Positions 55,224-64,000 of a stretch of 64,000 bases of DNA are shown piece by piece (positions within the stretch are counted from its first letter, which is position 1; each line of letters begins with the position of its first letter). The translations under genes were made by a program, and so were the position numbers. This DNA is from Aurantiochytrium sp. KH105 (taxonomy: Eukaryota > Sar > Bigyra > Thraustochytrida > Thraustochytriidae): contig BGKB01000039.1 of the NCBI GenBank assembly GCA_003116975.1, forward strand, positions 1-64,000. Reading direction: 5' to 3'. The notes beneath the pieces were generated by a model that was not told where the DNA came from, did not search any database, and saw only the letters and a program-made list of their open reading frames with translations.

Positions 55224-55841
55224 ATGAGTAATGATTTACAAGCAGCTATCGCGGGCTCGCCTCCACGAGGTGCCTATCAGGATGCCAAAACACGACGATA
55301 TCCCTTGAAGAAGCTGGCATTGCTTCTTCTTGGGGTCTGCGTCATTGTAGCATCCGTTGTGGCCGCTACGAGCTCACTTCGGCAAACTGAGCCGCTGACG
55401 ACGGATAATTCACCCATCCCTGTCACGGACACGGACGCTCCATCGGCAGCACCAAGTCCCGCAAGCTCTCCGATCGTGAATACCGTAGAGCCAACACCAA
55501 GCGAATATGTGAGTACACCCCAGCCTACGCTGGGGCCAATGACGGTCGTTTCAACGTCTTCCCCTACTCAGAGTCCAGACTTGGTGCCAACGCAAGAGCC
55601 AGTGTCAGAGCCTACACGATGGCCTCGATCTACGCCAGAGCCCACGCCAGAGCCAACACGCTGGCCTCGATCTACGCCGCAGCCAACACCAGAACCAACT
55701 CCAGATCCAACTCCGGAACCAACACCGGCACCAACACCGGCACCAACACCGGAGCCAACACCGGAACCGACACCGGAGCCAACGCTAGAGCCAACACCGG
55801 AACCAACGTGCTGGACGAGGCGATGTCGGCGCGCAGGCTAG
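55224..55841 (+). CDS. Small type II membrane protein with Pro-Glu-Pro-Thr repeats
   Basis: A 205-residue protein. A short basic cytosolic head ([16 protein letters not shown]) precedes one membrane helix ([21 protein letters not shown], ~31-51), then a Ser/Thr/Pro-rich extracellular or lumenal stem and a tandem ([12 protein letters not shown])n array at ~150-195 with an earlier [24 protein letters not shown] duplication. It ends WTRRCRRAG at a TAG. Such Pro/Thr arrays are typical O-glycosylated, rod-like stalks of surface proteins. The frame may continue past the stop in another frame (the array is slippage-prone), so the C-terminus may be truncated. No enzyme domain was seen. Confidence 0.65.
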   Translation: MSNDLQAAIAGSPPRGAYQDAKTRRYPLKKLALLLLGVCVIVASVVAATSSLRQTEPLTTDNSPIPVTDTDAPSAAPSPASSPIVNTVEPTPSEYVSTPQPTLGPMTVVSTSSPTQSPDLVPTQEPVSEPTRWPRSTPEPTPEPTRWPRSTPQPTPEPTPDPTPEPTPAPTPAPTPEPTPEPTPEPTLEPTPEPTCWTRRCRRAG

Positions 55842-56075
55842 TTTGTTTTTTAGCTATATGTGCATCGCAAGCATAATTTTTTCCTATTTTCAGTCAATTC
55901 TTGCATGCAGCAAGCGAAAGATCTTGGCGCGCTCATGCTTGTTGTGATGAGCTGTCTCAATAGCATTTTGATGGCGGATCGTGCGTGCATGAAGACAGTT
56001 TTCCCTTCATGAATCTCCCGCTTCATCTCGAGACCCAAATCGACGACTCGAAATTATGAATGAGTGAAGGAAGCC
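55842..56075. other. Short intergenic region
   Basis: 234 bp between the PEPT-repeat gene and the large coiled-coil gene; TGAATGAGTG start-codon-like words precede the latter's ATG. No gene. Confidence 0.4.
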
Positions 56076-59000
56076 ATGCCATCACACAATCAAATACCCA
56101 ACACATCGATCGAGAACTTTTTCGACGACGCTGGCACGATGAGCCTCTTTGGCGGGTTGAACATGCGCGTGACGCGCAAGGCGTCCGCCGAGTCGTCGGC
56201 AAGCACGCCCGCCGCGGCGCCCGGGGCCGCAGGCGGACGCGCGTCAGCTTCGTCATCGACGGCGACAGCAGCGAACGGCGTTGGCGCGGGCGTATCTTCT
56301 TCTTCTTCTTCGACGGGGCAACCCGGTGCGGCCAGCGCTGCGTCGAGCGGGTTTGGCTTTCTCAACGCCGCGCCCGCCCCCGCTGCCGCGCCCGCAGACG
56401 TGGAGGCGGCTGCGCCGGCCGCGGCTCCAGGCGCTCAGCCAAACGGAAACGAGACGGGCTTTAGCTTCCTCGGAGCGCAGCCCACAACCGCTGACGAGGG
56501 CGACCTGGCCCGACACAGAGATGCCGCAGGCGATGCACTGAGCATCGGCGAGGCATCAACGACAGCTGTTGCGCCCTCTGTGGCCTCGTCATTTTCGTTT
56601 TTGCATGCCGATCCTGAGGCTACGACTCCGCCTTCTTCGTCCGCAAGCGTGCCTTCTGTGGAAGGCGGCGCCGACCAAAGCGCGAGTGCACTGGCGGCTT
56701 CAATGGCTGCAGCTGCAGACGAAGATCTCCTCGCGCCAGCTGCATTCATTAGGCCAGCCAACATCAAAAAGAAGCGCGGGTCCCGACGTCCAGGTTTCGC
56801 AAGGCAGGGATCCGAAGCCGCGTCTGAGACGAGCTCGCTTGCACCCAGTGTTCGCGATGGCGGCGAAGATGAAGGCGATGCCGTTGAACACGACCACGAT
56901 GACAACGATAACAACGACGATGGCGACGTCGAAGTTGACGAAGTCGAAGAGGCGACCAATCAAGACCTTTCGCGTCAGCCCAGTCGTGGCTTGCACGACG
57001 ACGAAAAGGGCCAGGAGGAGACTGTCGCGTCGGAGCCTTTGCCAAAGGTCGGTGGTTTCTCGTTTATTAGCCAAAGCACGCCCGACGCAGCGCCTTCAGA
57101 GACACCCGAAATCTCATCGCAGGAGACAAGCACGAAGCCAGTCAATCCAGAGCCAACGTCAACGAGGTCAAGGGCATCAACGTCGACTTCTACCGCGGGC
57201 GCAGCATCGACGGACTCCAAGGCAGAGATGAAAGGAAGCTCTGACGACTCTGACCTCGGTGAACTAGGCGACCTCTTGCGTGCGTTTCGACGAGGCGCCG
57301 ACCAGTTCACCAAAGGCTTGGCGCGTGTCAATGAACGTACGGCAAAGACGCTCGAGGACCTCGACCGCAACGCCGAACAGTCGCAAGGACTTGCGGAACG
57401 CGTAAAATCTCTTGAGCAGGAACAGAATGAGGCGCTCGCGGCCGAAGACTTTGAAAAGGCCGACAGTTTGCAGCGCACGATGGATGCCGTGAGCCGGTCC
57501 GTTGACGAGGTGGACAGCCGCAAACTGTACCTGAACCGGACGCTAAATGAGCTGAGAGCGGAAAAGGCCAAGGTTTTTGCAGACCAGGTGCAGAGTATTG
57601 ACATTATCTCTGAGCTTTTGGGCGACTGCTGCAAGAAAGAGTCCGAAAAGGCAAAAACTCTGGCTGCCGATACGGCCGCGGCGGCGGAGCGCGAAGCCGC
57701 TCAGCTCGACGAACAGGAGGACCTGTTGCGCATCGATCGTGAGGGCATCGAGAGCGATCTTGAAGTTGCGCAGCGTGAGCTCGACCAAATCAACGCGCGT
57801 GTTGACGCCGGTACTGTTGACCTTCGCGAGCAGCGAAGCGGCTGGGAAGAAAAGATCGCTGTTGTCGACGAAGAGATTGAGGAACTCGAGCGACAGCTAG
57901 AGATTAAACGCCAAGAGCGCGCCTCTCTCAGCACGAGCCTCGAGGAAGTCAACAACGGTATCCAAGCGGTGCGGTCAAGATATGAAACACGGCTGAACGA
58001 GCTCGATGAGCGGCACGCCAACGTCATGAGCAAACAGAAAGTGGCCGAATCTCGTGCACGCGCGATCGAAGAGGCGCGCCAGGCGCTCGAGGACCGCAAG
58101 ACGTCCACCGAGGCAAAGGTTGCTTCGCTCGAGCGCTCGGCAGGCGAAATCGAGGCGCAGCTCACGATCTTGGGCAAGATTGCGGGCCGCCTGCGAAAGA
58201 GCCACGCGGAAGAATCCGGCGCTGAAAGCGGTGCAGGGAAAGAGGATGGCAATGAGGACGAAGCAGCAGCAGCCGCGGCCAAGATGCGCAAGATGGAGGA
58301 CGAGGTGCACGTCGCGCGACAGAACATCGACTTCAATGCGCGCAAGGCGCAAGAGATTGAATCTCAGCTTGTAGAGCTTGGTCAGCGTCTCTTCGATATC
58401 GAGAGCAAGCTTCCAGCTCTGAATGAACAAAAGCGCCTCGCGGTGTCGTCGCGTAACTTCAAGGAGGCTGGTCGCCTGAACGGCGTCATCAAGGATATCT
58501 CGGGCGAAAAAGGCGATGTCGAGGCTGAGACTGCCGAGGCACGGGAAAAGCTGGCCGAAATCCGAGAGCAGATGGACGGTAAGGCGGCTCACGTCGAGGA
58601 GCTCGTTGCGGCAATCAAGGACATGCAGGACGGCGTGAACCGTGCTATGCTTGCCTCTTTGAACAATAAGCGCTTGGCGCTGCGCAAGACACAGGCTGAA
58701 GTGCGCGCCTCTGGATCGGTCGAGCCAAATACTTTTGGCGAAACTGTTCTCTCGATCTTGCGTGCCGAGGCAAGTGCTTGCGAGGAGGAAGCCAAGGTTG
58801 TGTCTGTGAAGATTTGCGGCGACGATTCGCTTGCGGAGCTGCCTCCTGAGGTGGAGGAGAAGATGGAGGACGAAGGTGAAGAGGAGGCGGAGGAAGACGC
58901 GGACCAAGATACAGGGCGCGCGAGCGGAGTTGGTTCTGGAAAGGAGGATGCGCAAGCGCAGCATGGAAATAGCGGCGATGCGAGCCAAGATGTGGACGGC

Positions 59001-59357
59001 GACCACGACGGACATGCCGAGGCTGACCCTGATAGCGACGATGCCGAGAATAACGACGATGATGACGACGTTGCACTTCAGGGTGCGTCTGCAGATGGCC
59101 AAGAAGGGGTGGATGAAAGACTCGCTGGCGCCGGCGCCACCGCTGCAGAAGAGCATGATGAAGAAGTGGACCAAGAAGAAGAGGAAGAGGAGGACGACGG
59201 GATGACGATCGAAGAGCTCGAAGAGGCCATCAACAACCTAGAAAGTGACATTGCCGATGCTGTAGAAGCAGAGGACTTTGAGACGGCCGCCGTTCTCGAA
59301 GAAGAGGCCTCTCCTCTTCGCGAGCGACTCGAGCGCGCCAAAGGTGCCCAAGCCTAA
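56076..59357 (+). CDS. Large coiled-coil protein with repeated GFxFL and UVR-like motifs
   Basis: A single-exon 1093-residue protein starting MPSHNQIPNT (a downstream ATG, MSLFGGLNMR, is also possible). The first ~350 residues are disordered and carry repeated short motifs: GFGFLNA, GFSFLGA, SFSFLHA, GFSFISQ. Residues ~385-960 are mostly coiled coil. Three segments resemble UVR-type helical hairpins: NEALAAEDFEKADSLQRTMDAV (~445), RLAVSSRNFKEAGRLNGVIKDI (~790) and DAVEAEDFETAAVLEEEASPL near the C-terminus; UVR motifs mediate protein contacts in UvrB/UvrC and in some eukaryotic scaffold proteins. The tail is Asp/Glu-rich. No known family was assigned; a cytoskeletal or trafficking scaffold is plausible only. 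Confidence 0.75.
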   Translation: MPSHNQIPNTSIENFFDDAGTMSLFGGLNMRVTRKASAESSASTPAAAPGAAGGRASASSSTATAANGVGAGVSSSSSSTGQPGAASAASSGFGFLNAAPAPAAAPADVEAAAPAAAPGAQPNGNETGFSFLGAQPTTADEGDLARHRDAAGDALSIGEASTTAVAPSVASSFSFLHADPEATTPPSSSASVPSVEGGADQSASALAASMAAAADEDLLAPAAFIRPANIKKKRGSRRPGFARQGSEAASETSSLAPSVRDGGEDEGDAVEHDHDDNDNNDDGDVEVDEVEEATNQDLSRQPSRGLHDDEKGQEETVASEPLPKVGGFSFISQSTPDAAPSETPEISSQETSTKPVNPEPTSTRSRASTSTSTAGAASTDSKAEMKGSSDDSDLGELGDLLRAFRRGADQFTKGLARVNERTAKTLEDLDRNAEQSQGLAERVKSLEQEQNEALAAEDFEKADSLQRTMDAVSRSVDEVDSRKLYLNRTLNELRAEKAKVFADQVQSIDIISELLGDCCKKESEKAKTLAADTAAAAEREAAQLDEQEDLLRIDREGIESDLEVAQRELDQINARVDAGTVDLREQRSGWEEKIAVVDEEIEELERQLEIKRQERASLSTSLEEVNNGIQAVRSRYETRLNELDERHANVMSKQKVAESRARAIEEARQALEDRKTSTEAKVASLERSAGEIEAQLTILGKIAGRLRKSHAEESGAESGAGKEDGNEDEAAAAAAKMRKMEDEVHVARQNIDFNARKAQEIESQLVELGQRLFDIESKLPALNEQKRLAVSSRNFKEAGRLNGVIKDISGEKGDVEAETAEAREKLAEIREQMDGKAAHVEELVAAIKDMQDGVNRAMLASLNNKRLALRKTQAEVRASGSVEPNTFGETVLSILRAEASACEEEAKVVSVKICGDDSLAELPPEVEEKMEDEGEEEAEEDADQDTGRASGVGSGKEDAQAQHGNSGDASQDVDGDHDGHAEADPDSDDAENNDDDDDVALQGASADGQEGVDERLAGAGATAAEEHDEEVDQEEEEEEDDGMTIEELEEAINNLESDIADAVEAEDFETAAVLEEEASPLRERLERAKGAQA

Positions 59358-59886
59358 CAGCACGAAGTATTTTAGATCATCATCCATCACCCTTGGACCC
59401 GAATACTCCTCTTCCTTTTACGCCACAGTCCCTGACCTGTCCTCTCCACGGTCAAGGGAGCGCGGCTGGCATGTTCAGCTCCGGGCTTGCCGCCTCCGGG
59501 TTTAGGCTTGGCCCCAAGTCAAGCTTTTTGCTCCTTCTCGTTTACTAGTGCTAGTACTATACTAGGCCTAGGTGGTATTCGGCCAGGCCAGTGCAGCAAC
59601 CTGAAAGCAGAACTCGAAAGGGCCGCGCGCAACGTGCACTCGAGGGCGGAGTCGCGCGACACGGGTTTCGTCGACGTGGCAGAGCGAGCAGGTCGTGTCC
59701 CGAGAAGAAGCGAGGCCGCGGCTGGCCAAAGCAAGCACGCGAGCGAGCAGCGAGCAGCGAGCAAGCGAGGTCCATTTGGCGCGGCAATTGGGTGGGATTC
59801 CTGGTTTTCGATCCAAGGTCTCCAAAGCAAAGCACGAGCAGGAGCAGGAGCAGAGGGCGCGCGAGAGAGCGAGCAAGAGAGAGACC
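59358..59886. other. Upstream region of the thioesterase gene
   Basis: 529 bp with AGCGAGCAAG repeats and an ACTAGTGCTAGTACTATACTAGG palindromic patch near 59546-59573. No gene was seen. Confidence 0.5.
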
Positions 59887-61471
59887 ATGAGCTCGAAGGC
59901 AGGGCTGGAAAGCCTCAAGTACCTACCGAGCGCAGAAAACGTGCAGCGCGACGAGCCCGGGACGTCCAAGTCAAAGGGCGGAGACGAGAGCTTCCGTGAG
60001 TTACATTATCTTGCTTGGCCATGGATGGCGGAATGAGCCATCAACGACGCCAGTCTGCGCAATGCAGAGTGAGAAGCGCGGGGGAGGAAAGACTAGGCCT
60101 CAACGACGTCATTATGGTTGCCAAAATTGTAAAAGAGAGGATACGAGAGGGCGAGAAAGAGAGAAATAGATGACGGTGGAACTCGCTGAGGCGAGCTGCG
60201 CAGTGGACTATGATGTGAAAACATGGGCATCAGTGATTATGGGCAAGAGTGATTCTTGCTTTGCTTTGCTGTGTACTCGATTGCATTGCATGACATTTCT
60301 TTGCATTGAGTCCATCGCATAGCGTTTCACTGCTTGCTTTTGTGATTTGAGAGGGAAATGGATGATGATGAGGAGGAGGATGATGAGGAGGATGATGATC
60401 AAAGCGACTAACTGTGCAGAGACGAACTCTTCTTATTACGATGGCACAGCGCGTGTGGGCGAGCCAAATGAGCCGCCTGCATCATTTTCACCAGTAGTCC
60501 TGGATAAAATCGACGAGTGCTTGTACCGCGGACCAAAGGAGAGACTGTGGCGGCCGACAGGCCAACGAGGCGTGTTCGGCGGCCAGGTGATGGGCCAGAG
60601 CCTGGCGGCGGCGCTCGGCACCGTGCCCAAGGACAAGGAGCTGCACAGCATGCATTCGTACTTTTTGCGCGCGGGCAAAGAAACCTCGGACATTATTTAC
60701 CACGTCCTCGTCTTGCGCGATGGCAGGTCGTTTGCAACGCGTCTGGTGACTGCGCAACAGAATGGGCGGCCCATTTTTGTGCTCATCGCCTCATTCCAGA
60801 AGCCAGTGCTTGCGTCTCTGCTGCATCAAGATGTCATGCCCATGGTGCCGAGCCCCGAAAGCCTCATGACGCAAAAGGAGTACTTGCAGGCCGTGATTGA
60901 TGATCCTCGATGCGCGGAAAAGTATAAGCCGGTACTTCAGACGCGCATGAAGCACGAGGGCCCCGTCGACATTCGCATTGTGCTAGCTCCTGACTTGTTT
61001 GAGGGTAGACCGGCGTCGAAGCAGTACAAAGCTCCCGAGTATCCCAAGTACACGCACGAGCATCGCCAAATCGTGTGGATGCGAACCAAGACCAAGCTCC
61101 CCGATGACATTGACGTGCACCGTAGCGTTCTCGCATATGCAAGCGACATGGGTTTGCTCACGACGGCTCGCGGCTCGACGCCCTTCAACGAGCTTGCCAT
61201 GGTTGCCTCGCTGGATCATAGCATGTGGTTTCATTCATCGTTTCGCATGGATGATTGGATGCTCTACGTGATGGACAGCCCACGCGTGAACAAGGAGCGT
61301 GGTTTGGCCTTTGGAAAGCTGTACCGTCGTGATGGAACGCTCGCGGTGACGGTGAGCCAGGAGGGACTCATTCGTCTCCGCCGGGATGCGCCGAAGCCCA
61401 CGCCAAACCTTGCCACCCTCATTGCCAAGGCCGACAGTGACGAGCAGACCAAGAAGGGGTCTAAATTGTAA
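59887..61471 (+). CDS. Peroxisomal acyl-CoA thioesterase II, ACOT8/TesB type
   Basis: Hydrolyses acyl-CoA to free fatty acid and CoA. Two exons, 59887-59995 and 60420-61471, flank a 424-nt intron (CC|GTGAGT donor; CTAACTGTGCAG acceptor); the phase-1 join makes DESFQTNSSYYDG and a 386-residue protein. The double-hotdog TesB fold is recognisable: CLYRGPKERLWRPTGQRGVFGGQVMGQSLAAAL and ELHSMHSYFLRAGKE in the first half; LAYASDMGLLTTA, VASLDHSMWFHSSFRMDDWMLYVMDSP and TVSQEGLIR in the second, carrying the Asp...Thr/Ser...Gln catalytic set of TesB. The C-terminus ends in SKL, a type 1 peroxisomal targeting signal. The N-terminal ~37 residues are an extra, poorly conserved exon. Confidence 0.92.
59996..60419 (+). 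other. 424-nt intron of the thioesterase gene
   Basis: GTGAGT donor and CAG acceptor. It is the longest intron seen in the window and holds CATT/ATG repeats and a GATGAT(GAGGAG)n run before the acceptor. The ORF would otherwise stop at 60036. Confidence 0.75.
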
Positions 61472-61772
61472 TATTTACCTTTACACCAACATAAGATCGA
61501 AATTCATCCCAGAGTCCCTCCGCCCCCCCCCCCCACAAAAAAGTTATCCTTTGTCCCTCGCGTCATGTACACCTCTTTCTGCTTTGCATACAATCAGCAC
61601 CAATCAACTGACTACACAGCGACCAGCGGGACTGCAATGCACAAGCATGGCAAGTTGCACGACACCAGGTGAGACGGCGTGATAGAGCCTCGTCTCGTCT
61701 CTTGCGCACTTCAAATTTTTCGTACGAGTATACTCCTCCCCCCTCCGGGAAAAGCTCAGCTGGCTGTCGACG
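61472..61772. other. Convergent 3' region
   Basis: 301 bp, with a C-run (61527-61541) and no gene. It holds the 3' UTRs of the thioesterase and the minus-strand coiled-coil gene. Confidence 0.5.
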
Positions 61773-63503
61773 TTAAAACCTCCAGCGCGCTACTTGAAGT
61801 TTATCAAAAGGGTCTTTGCGCTGGTTCTCCATTGGCAACGGTCCATTTTCTTGACGTGTTTTCTTTTTTGTTTTTTTGCTCACTGCAGTGGCCGACGTTG
61901 CAAGGTTTGCCTTTTTCTTCTTCTTTTTCACAATTTTTTTGGTCCGGCTGTTGACAAGGCCTGACGGGGGTGTCAAGGCCGTGCGCGTGGCGGCCGCCGG
62001 CCTGGCCGTTGCTGTGCGTGATGCTTGTTTCTTACTCGTTTTGGCAGTAGCCTTGGAAGATCGTCGCGCCACTGGAACCGAGACAGCGGTAGGGGGGCGG
62101 CGACCTGGAATGCAGTGCATCGTTTTGCCCTCGAAGCCGTCTTCTGACTCATTGAAACGGTGCGTAGAGGTGTCGAGGTCACGCGTTTGGTCAAGGATGC
62201 GTGATATATAGTCGCTGACGAGAGAGTTGTGCGCATCGTTGTTGTCATGATGATGATAATCATCATCATTATCATCAATATCAGACGTTGCAGCGACCGA
62301 GGTACCTCCGGTGTTCCCAGATCGATGACGCCGAGGATTCAGATCAACTGCTTCGGAAATGTAAAAGCTAGATTGATCATTCTCCTGGGCGCGCATTGTG
62401 GCTTTCGATGTAACATCGTGCCGCTTTTGACCGGACAAGGCCTTGTGAATAACGCGGTTGGTGACGTCGACATCACCGTCGGACGAAGTGCGATCATTGC
62501 GGGCGTGGTCCCATTGATGACGATTTTCGAGCGTAGAAAGCTCCTCGGTAAGACGCAGTGTGTGTGCGCGTTGCTCGCGGAGCTGATCTTGAAAGGATGC
62601 AATCTGCTCGGCGCGCAGACGCTCCGTCTGCTTGCACTGCTGCTGCAGACTGTCGACCTGGTGTCGCAAGAGGTCAATTTCCTGAAGGCGCGCATTTTCC
62701 ATGCGAGTGGACTTTTCGCGCTCTGCGTGGACGGCGTCTTGCAAGGCGGTAATTTGTTTTTCACGAGTCTCATTGAGACGGAGCGCCGACTCGAGGCTAG
62801 CCTTTGTGGAGTAAGCGCGCTCACGCTCTGCGAGTAGATCTTCCCGAGCCTTGTTTGCTTCGCCGGAAGCGACAGCAAGTCTGTGGTTTTCTGCGACGAG
62901 GGTGGCGTTTTCGGAGATCTGGCGTTTTGTCTCGGCCTCTTGCTCGAGCTTAGCGCGCGCACTTTCGGCGAGCTGCGCGGAGAGCTGCGCGAGTTTGTCT
63001 CGAAGTTGAGTGATTTGGTCGGCCTGGCTCGCGGTGCGCCGCTCGAGTTCGGTGCGGAGGCGATCCTTTTCTTGAGCGTGCTTGCGGTCTGCCTGCGCGG
63101 CGACAATGCGAGAGTCTAGAGCGGCGGCTTGGGCCATGATGCGACCCTCGCTTTGACGAGCGGCATTGGCAGCGGCCTCTGCATCGGCTGCTCGTTTTTC
63201 GAGCTCAAGTCTCTCTTGCGCCCAGAGCGCGAGCTGGTGTTGCAGCTCTTCGCGAAATGTCTGTACCTGTTGCTCGGCGAGGTCTGCGCGCGCGCGGAGT
63301 TCTTGGCGGTCTTCACAGACGGCGAGAAGGTCCCTGTTTAACCGCTCGACCTCCTCCTGCTGGCTGGTTCTTTGGGCCTCGAGGCGCTGCACGGTGGCGC
63401 TCAGCTCGGACTCGAGCTGCACGATGAGTTTTTCGTGATGCCTTTGTCGCGCTTCGGGCCCTGCGCGTGGCGCCAGCGGAGGCCTGGCCCCTCCTGCCGA
63501 CAT
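61773..63503 (-). CDS. Coiled-coil protein with basic C-terminus, unknown function
   Basis: A 576-residue protein from ATG 63503 (MSAGGARPPLAPRAGPE). The frame runs further up to 63533 but only via a TTG. Residues ~25-340 are a nearly continuous coiled coil (KLIVQLESELSATVQRLEAQRT; ELRARADLAEQQVQTFREELQ; RLRTELERRTASQADQITQLRDKL). Then come a linker, an Asp/His-rich patch (DDNDDDYHHHDNNDAHN), an amphipathic segment (LVSDYISRILDQTRDLDTSTHRF) and a Lys-rich, nuclear-type tail (RTKKIVKKKKKKANLA; KKTKKKTRQEN). This resembles coiled-coil centrosomal or ciliary proteins in general layout only; no family was identified. A missing 5' exon is possible. Confidence 0.7.
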   Translation of the reverse strand: MSAGGARPPLAPRAGPEARQRHHEKLIVQLESELSATVQRLEAQRTSQQEEVERLNRDLLAVCEDRQELRARADLAEQQVQTFREELQHQLALWAQERLELEKRAADAEAAANAARQSEGRIMAQAAALDSRIVAAQADRKHAQEKDRLRTELERRTASQADQITQLRDKLAQLSAQLAESARAKLEQEAETKRQISENATLVAENHRLAVASGEANKAREDLLAERERAYSTKASLESALRLNETREKQITALQDAVHAEREKSTRMENARLQEIDLLRHQVDSLQQQCKQTERLRAEQIASFQDQLREQRAHTLRLTEELSTLENRHQWDHARNDRTSSDGDVDVTNRVIHKALSGQKRHDVTSKATMRAQENDQSSFYISEAVDLNPRRHRSGNTGGTSVAATSDIDDNDDDYHHHDNNDAHNSLVSDYISRILDQTRDLDTSTHRFNESEDGFEGKTMHCIPGRRPPTAVSVPVARRSSKATAKTSKKQASRTATARPAAATRTALTPPSGLVNSRTKKIVKKKKKKANLATSATAVSKKTKKKTRQENGPLPMENQRKDPFDKLQVARWRF

Positions 63504-64000
63504 TGGGCTCTCGTCGGTTTTGGTTTTTACCAAGGCAGCATGTTTATTTTTATTTTCTGTTTTCCCATCATCGGCTTGTCATCATTACACAGCAGTTTGT
63601 AGTACGACGAAGGCGCCTGCCGTAGGACACCAAGTAGATTGTGTGACGCAAAATTGTGAAGCAAGAGAGCAACCTATCATGGTTCGTATGTCGGGGTCAA
63701 AAAGCCCACGTGCGTATCGTTCGAATACTCGCCACCATCAATCTGTTTGCGGAATGTAGAAAAGTGACAAATAGACTCTGCAGTGCGCACACAGACAGGA
63801 CTGTGCCAAAGTCATGGGTTTGATGCGATGATCGTTTTTTTTAGCATTCCAAGCGATTCCAAGAGAAAAAAAATTAATGACACATACACACGTAGGTTTC
63901 ATGGATGATAGACAGACAGAGTCGGGCCGCAAAGGCTGCGGCACCCGAAAAAGCTCTCGTGCGCGAGCGAGCGTCAGAGAGAGACCACCCAAAAGGGGCT
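63504..64000. other. Terminal stretch, no gene seen
   Basis: About 500 bp with short frames only (for example 63738-63992, minus). It may be the promoter of the coiled-coil gene and the edge of a gene beyond the window. Confidence 0.5.

Noticed and set aside
1-64000. tRNA or rRNA genes
   Set aside because: I scanned the non-coding stretches for T-arm/B-box words (GGTTCGANTCC) and rRNA-like segments and saw none; a covariance-model search would be needed to exclude them.

Overview
The window is nuclear DNA of a eukaryotic protist. It has spliceosomal GT-AG introns, CAG/CTG-rich leader sequences, low-complexity Ser/Gln/Asp tracts, and eukaryote-only genes (condensin-II kleisin, a B9-domain ciliary protein, a Cwc21/SRRM2 splicing factor, a core-1 type galactosyltransferase). 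No rRNA or marker gene is present. High GC, sparse and mostly short introns, long single-exon genes and flagellar genes fit a thraustochytrid/labyrinthulomycete stramenopile, but that placement is inference. Two assembly gaps occur (12553-12933 and 34007-34173).

Layout. 0-5 kb: repeat-rich DNA, one doubtful small spliced gene, and a PP2C phosphatase (-). 5.6-13 kb: a possible 3' exon (-), a coiled-coil protein (+), a head-to-head pair made of a tail-anchored SnoaL/NTF2-like protein (-) and a Cwc21/SRRM2-like SR protein (+), then a GNAT-like acetyltransferase (-) running into a gap. 13-23 kb: metabolic genes, namely ATIC/PurH (-), the regulatory subunit of acetolactate synthase (+), a four-exon GT31 glycosyltransferase (+), tryptophan synthase alpha (+) and a Sfp/AASDHPPT-type phosphopantetheinyl transferase (-). 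23.5-32 kb: condensin-II H2 (+), a ubiquitin protease (-), an APP1-type lipid phosphatase with membrane segments (+) and B9D1 (-).

32-46.5 kb: a secreted GH43 glycosidase (+), a mariner-type MITE candidate holding a gap, a KxDL-like protein (+), a repeat-rich stretch with a doubtful small ORF, an intronless ankyrin/TRP-type channel (-), an acidic protein (+), eEF1B-beta (+) and a stand-alone BLUF photoreceptor (-). 47-64 kb: a divergent pair of unknown proteins (the minus gene carries an apparent one-base homopolymer frameshift), an AAAP amino-acid transporter (+), a C2orf81-like protein (-), a small PEPT-repeat membrane protein (+), a large coiled-coil protein with UVR-like hairpins (+), a peroxisomal ACOT8-type thioesterase (+) and a coiled-coil protein (-).

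There are no operons. Several genes are divergent pairs with short shared upstream regions. Themes that recur are amino-acid and purine synthesis, acyl-lipid metabolism (PPTase, APP1, ACOT8), and flagellar or sensory functions (B9D1, C2orf81-like, TRP-like channel, BLUF). The most notable gene is the BLUF blue-light sensor, which keeps all its key flavin-site residues as a stand-alone domain.
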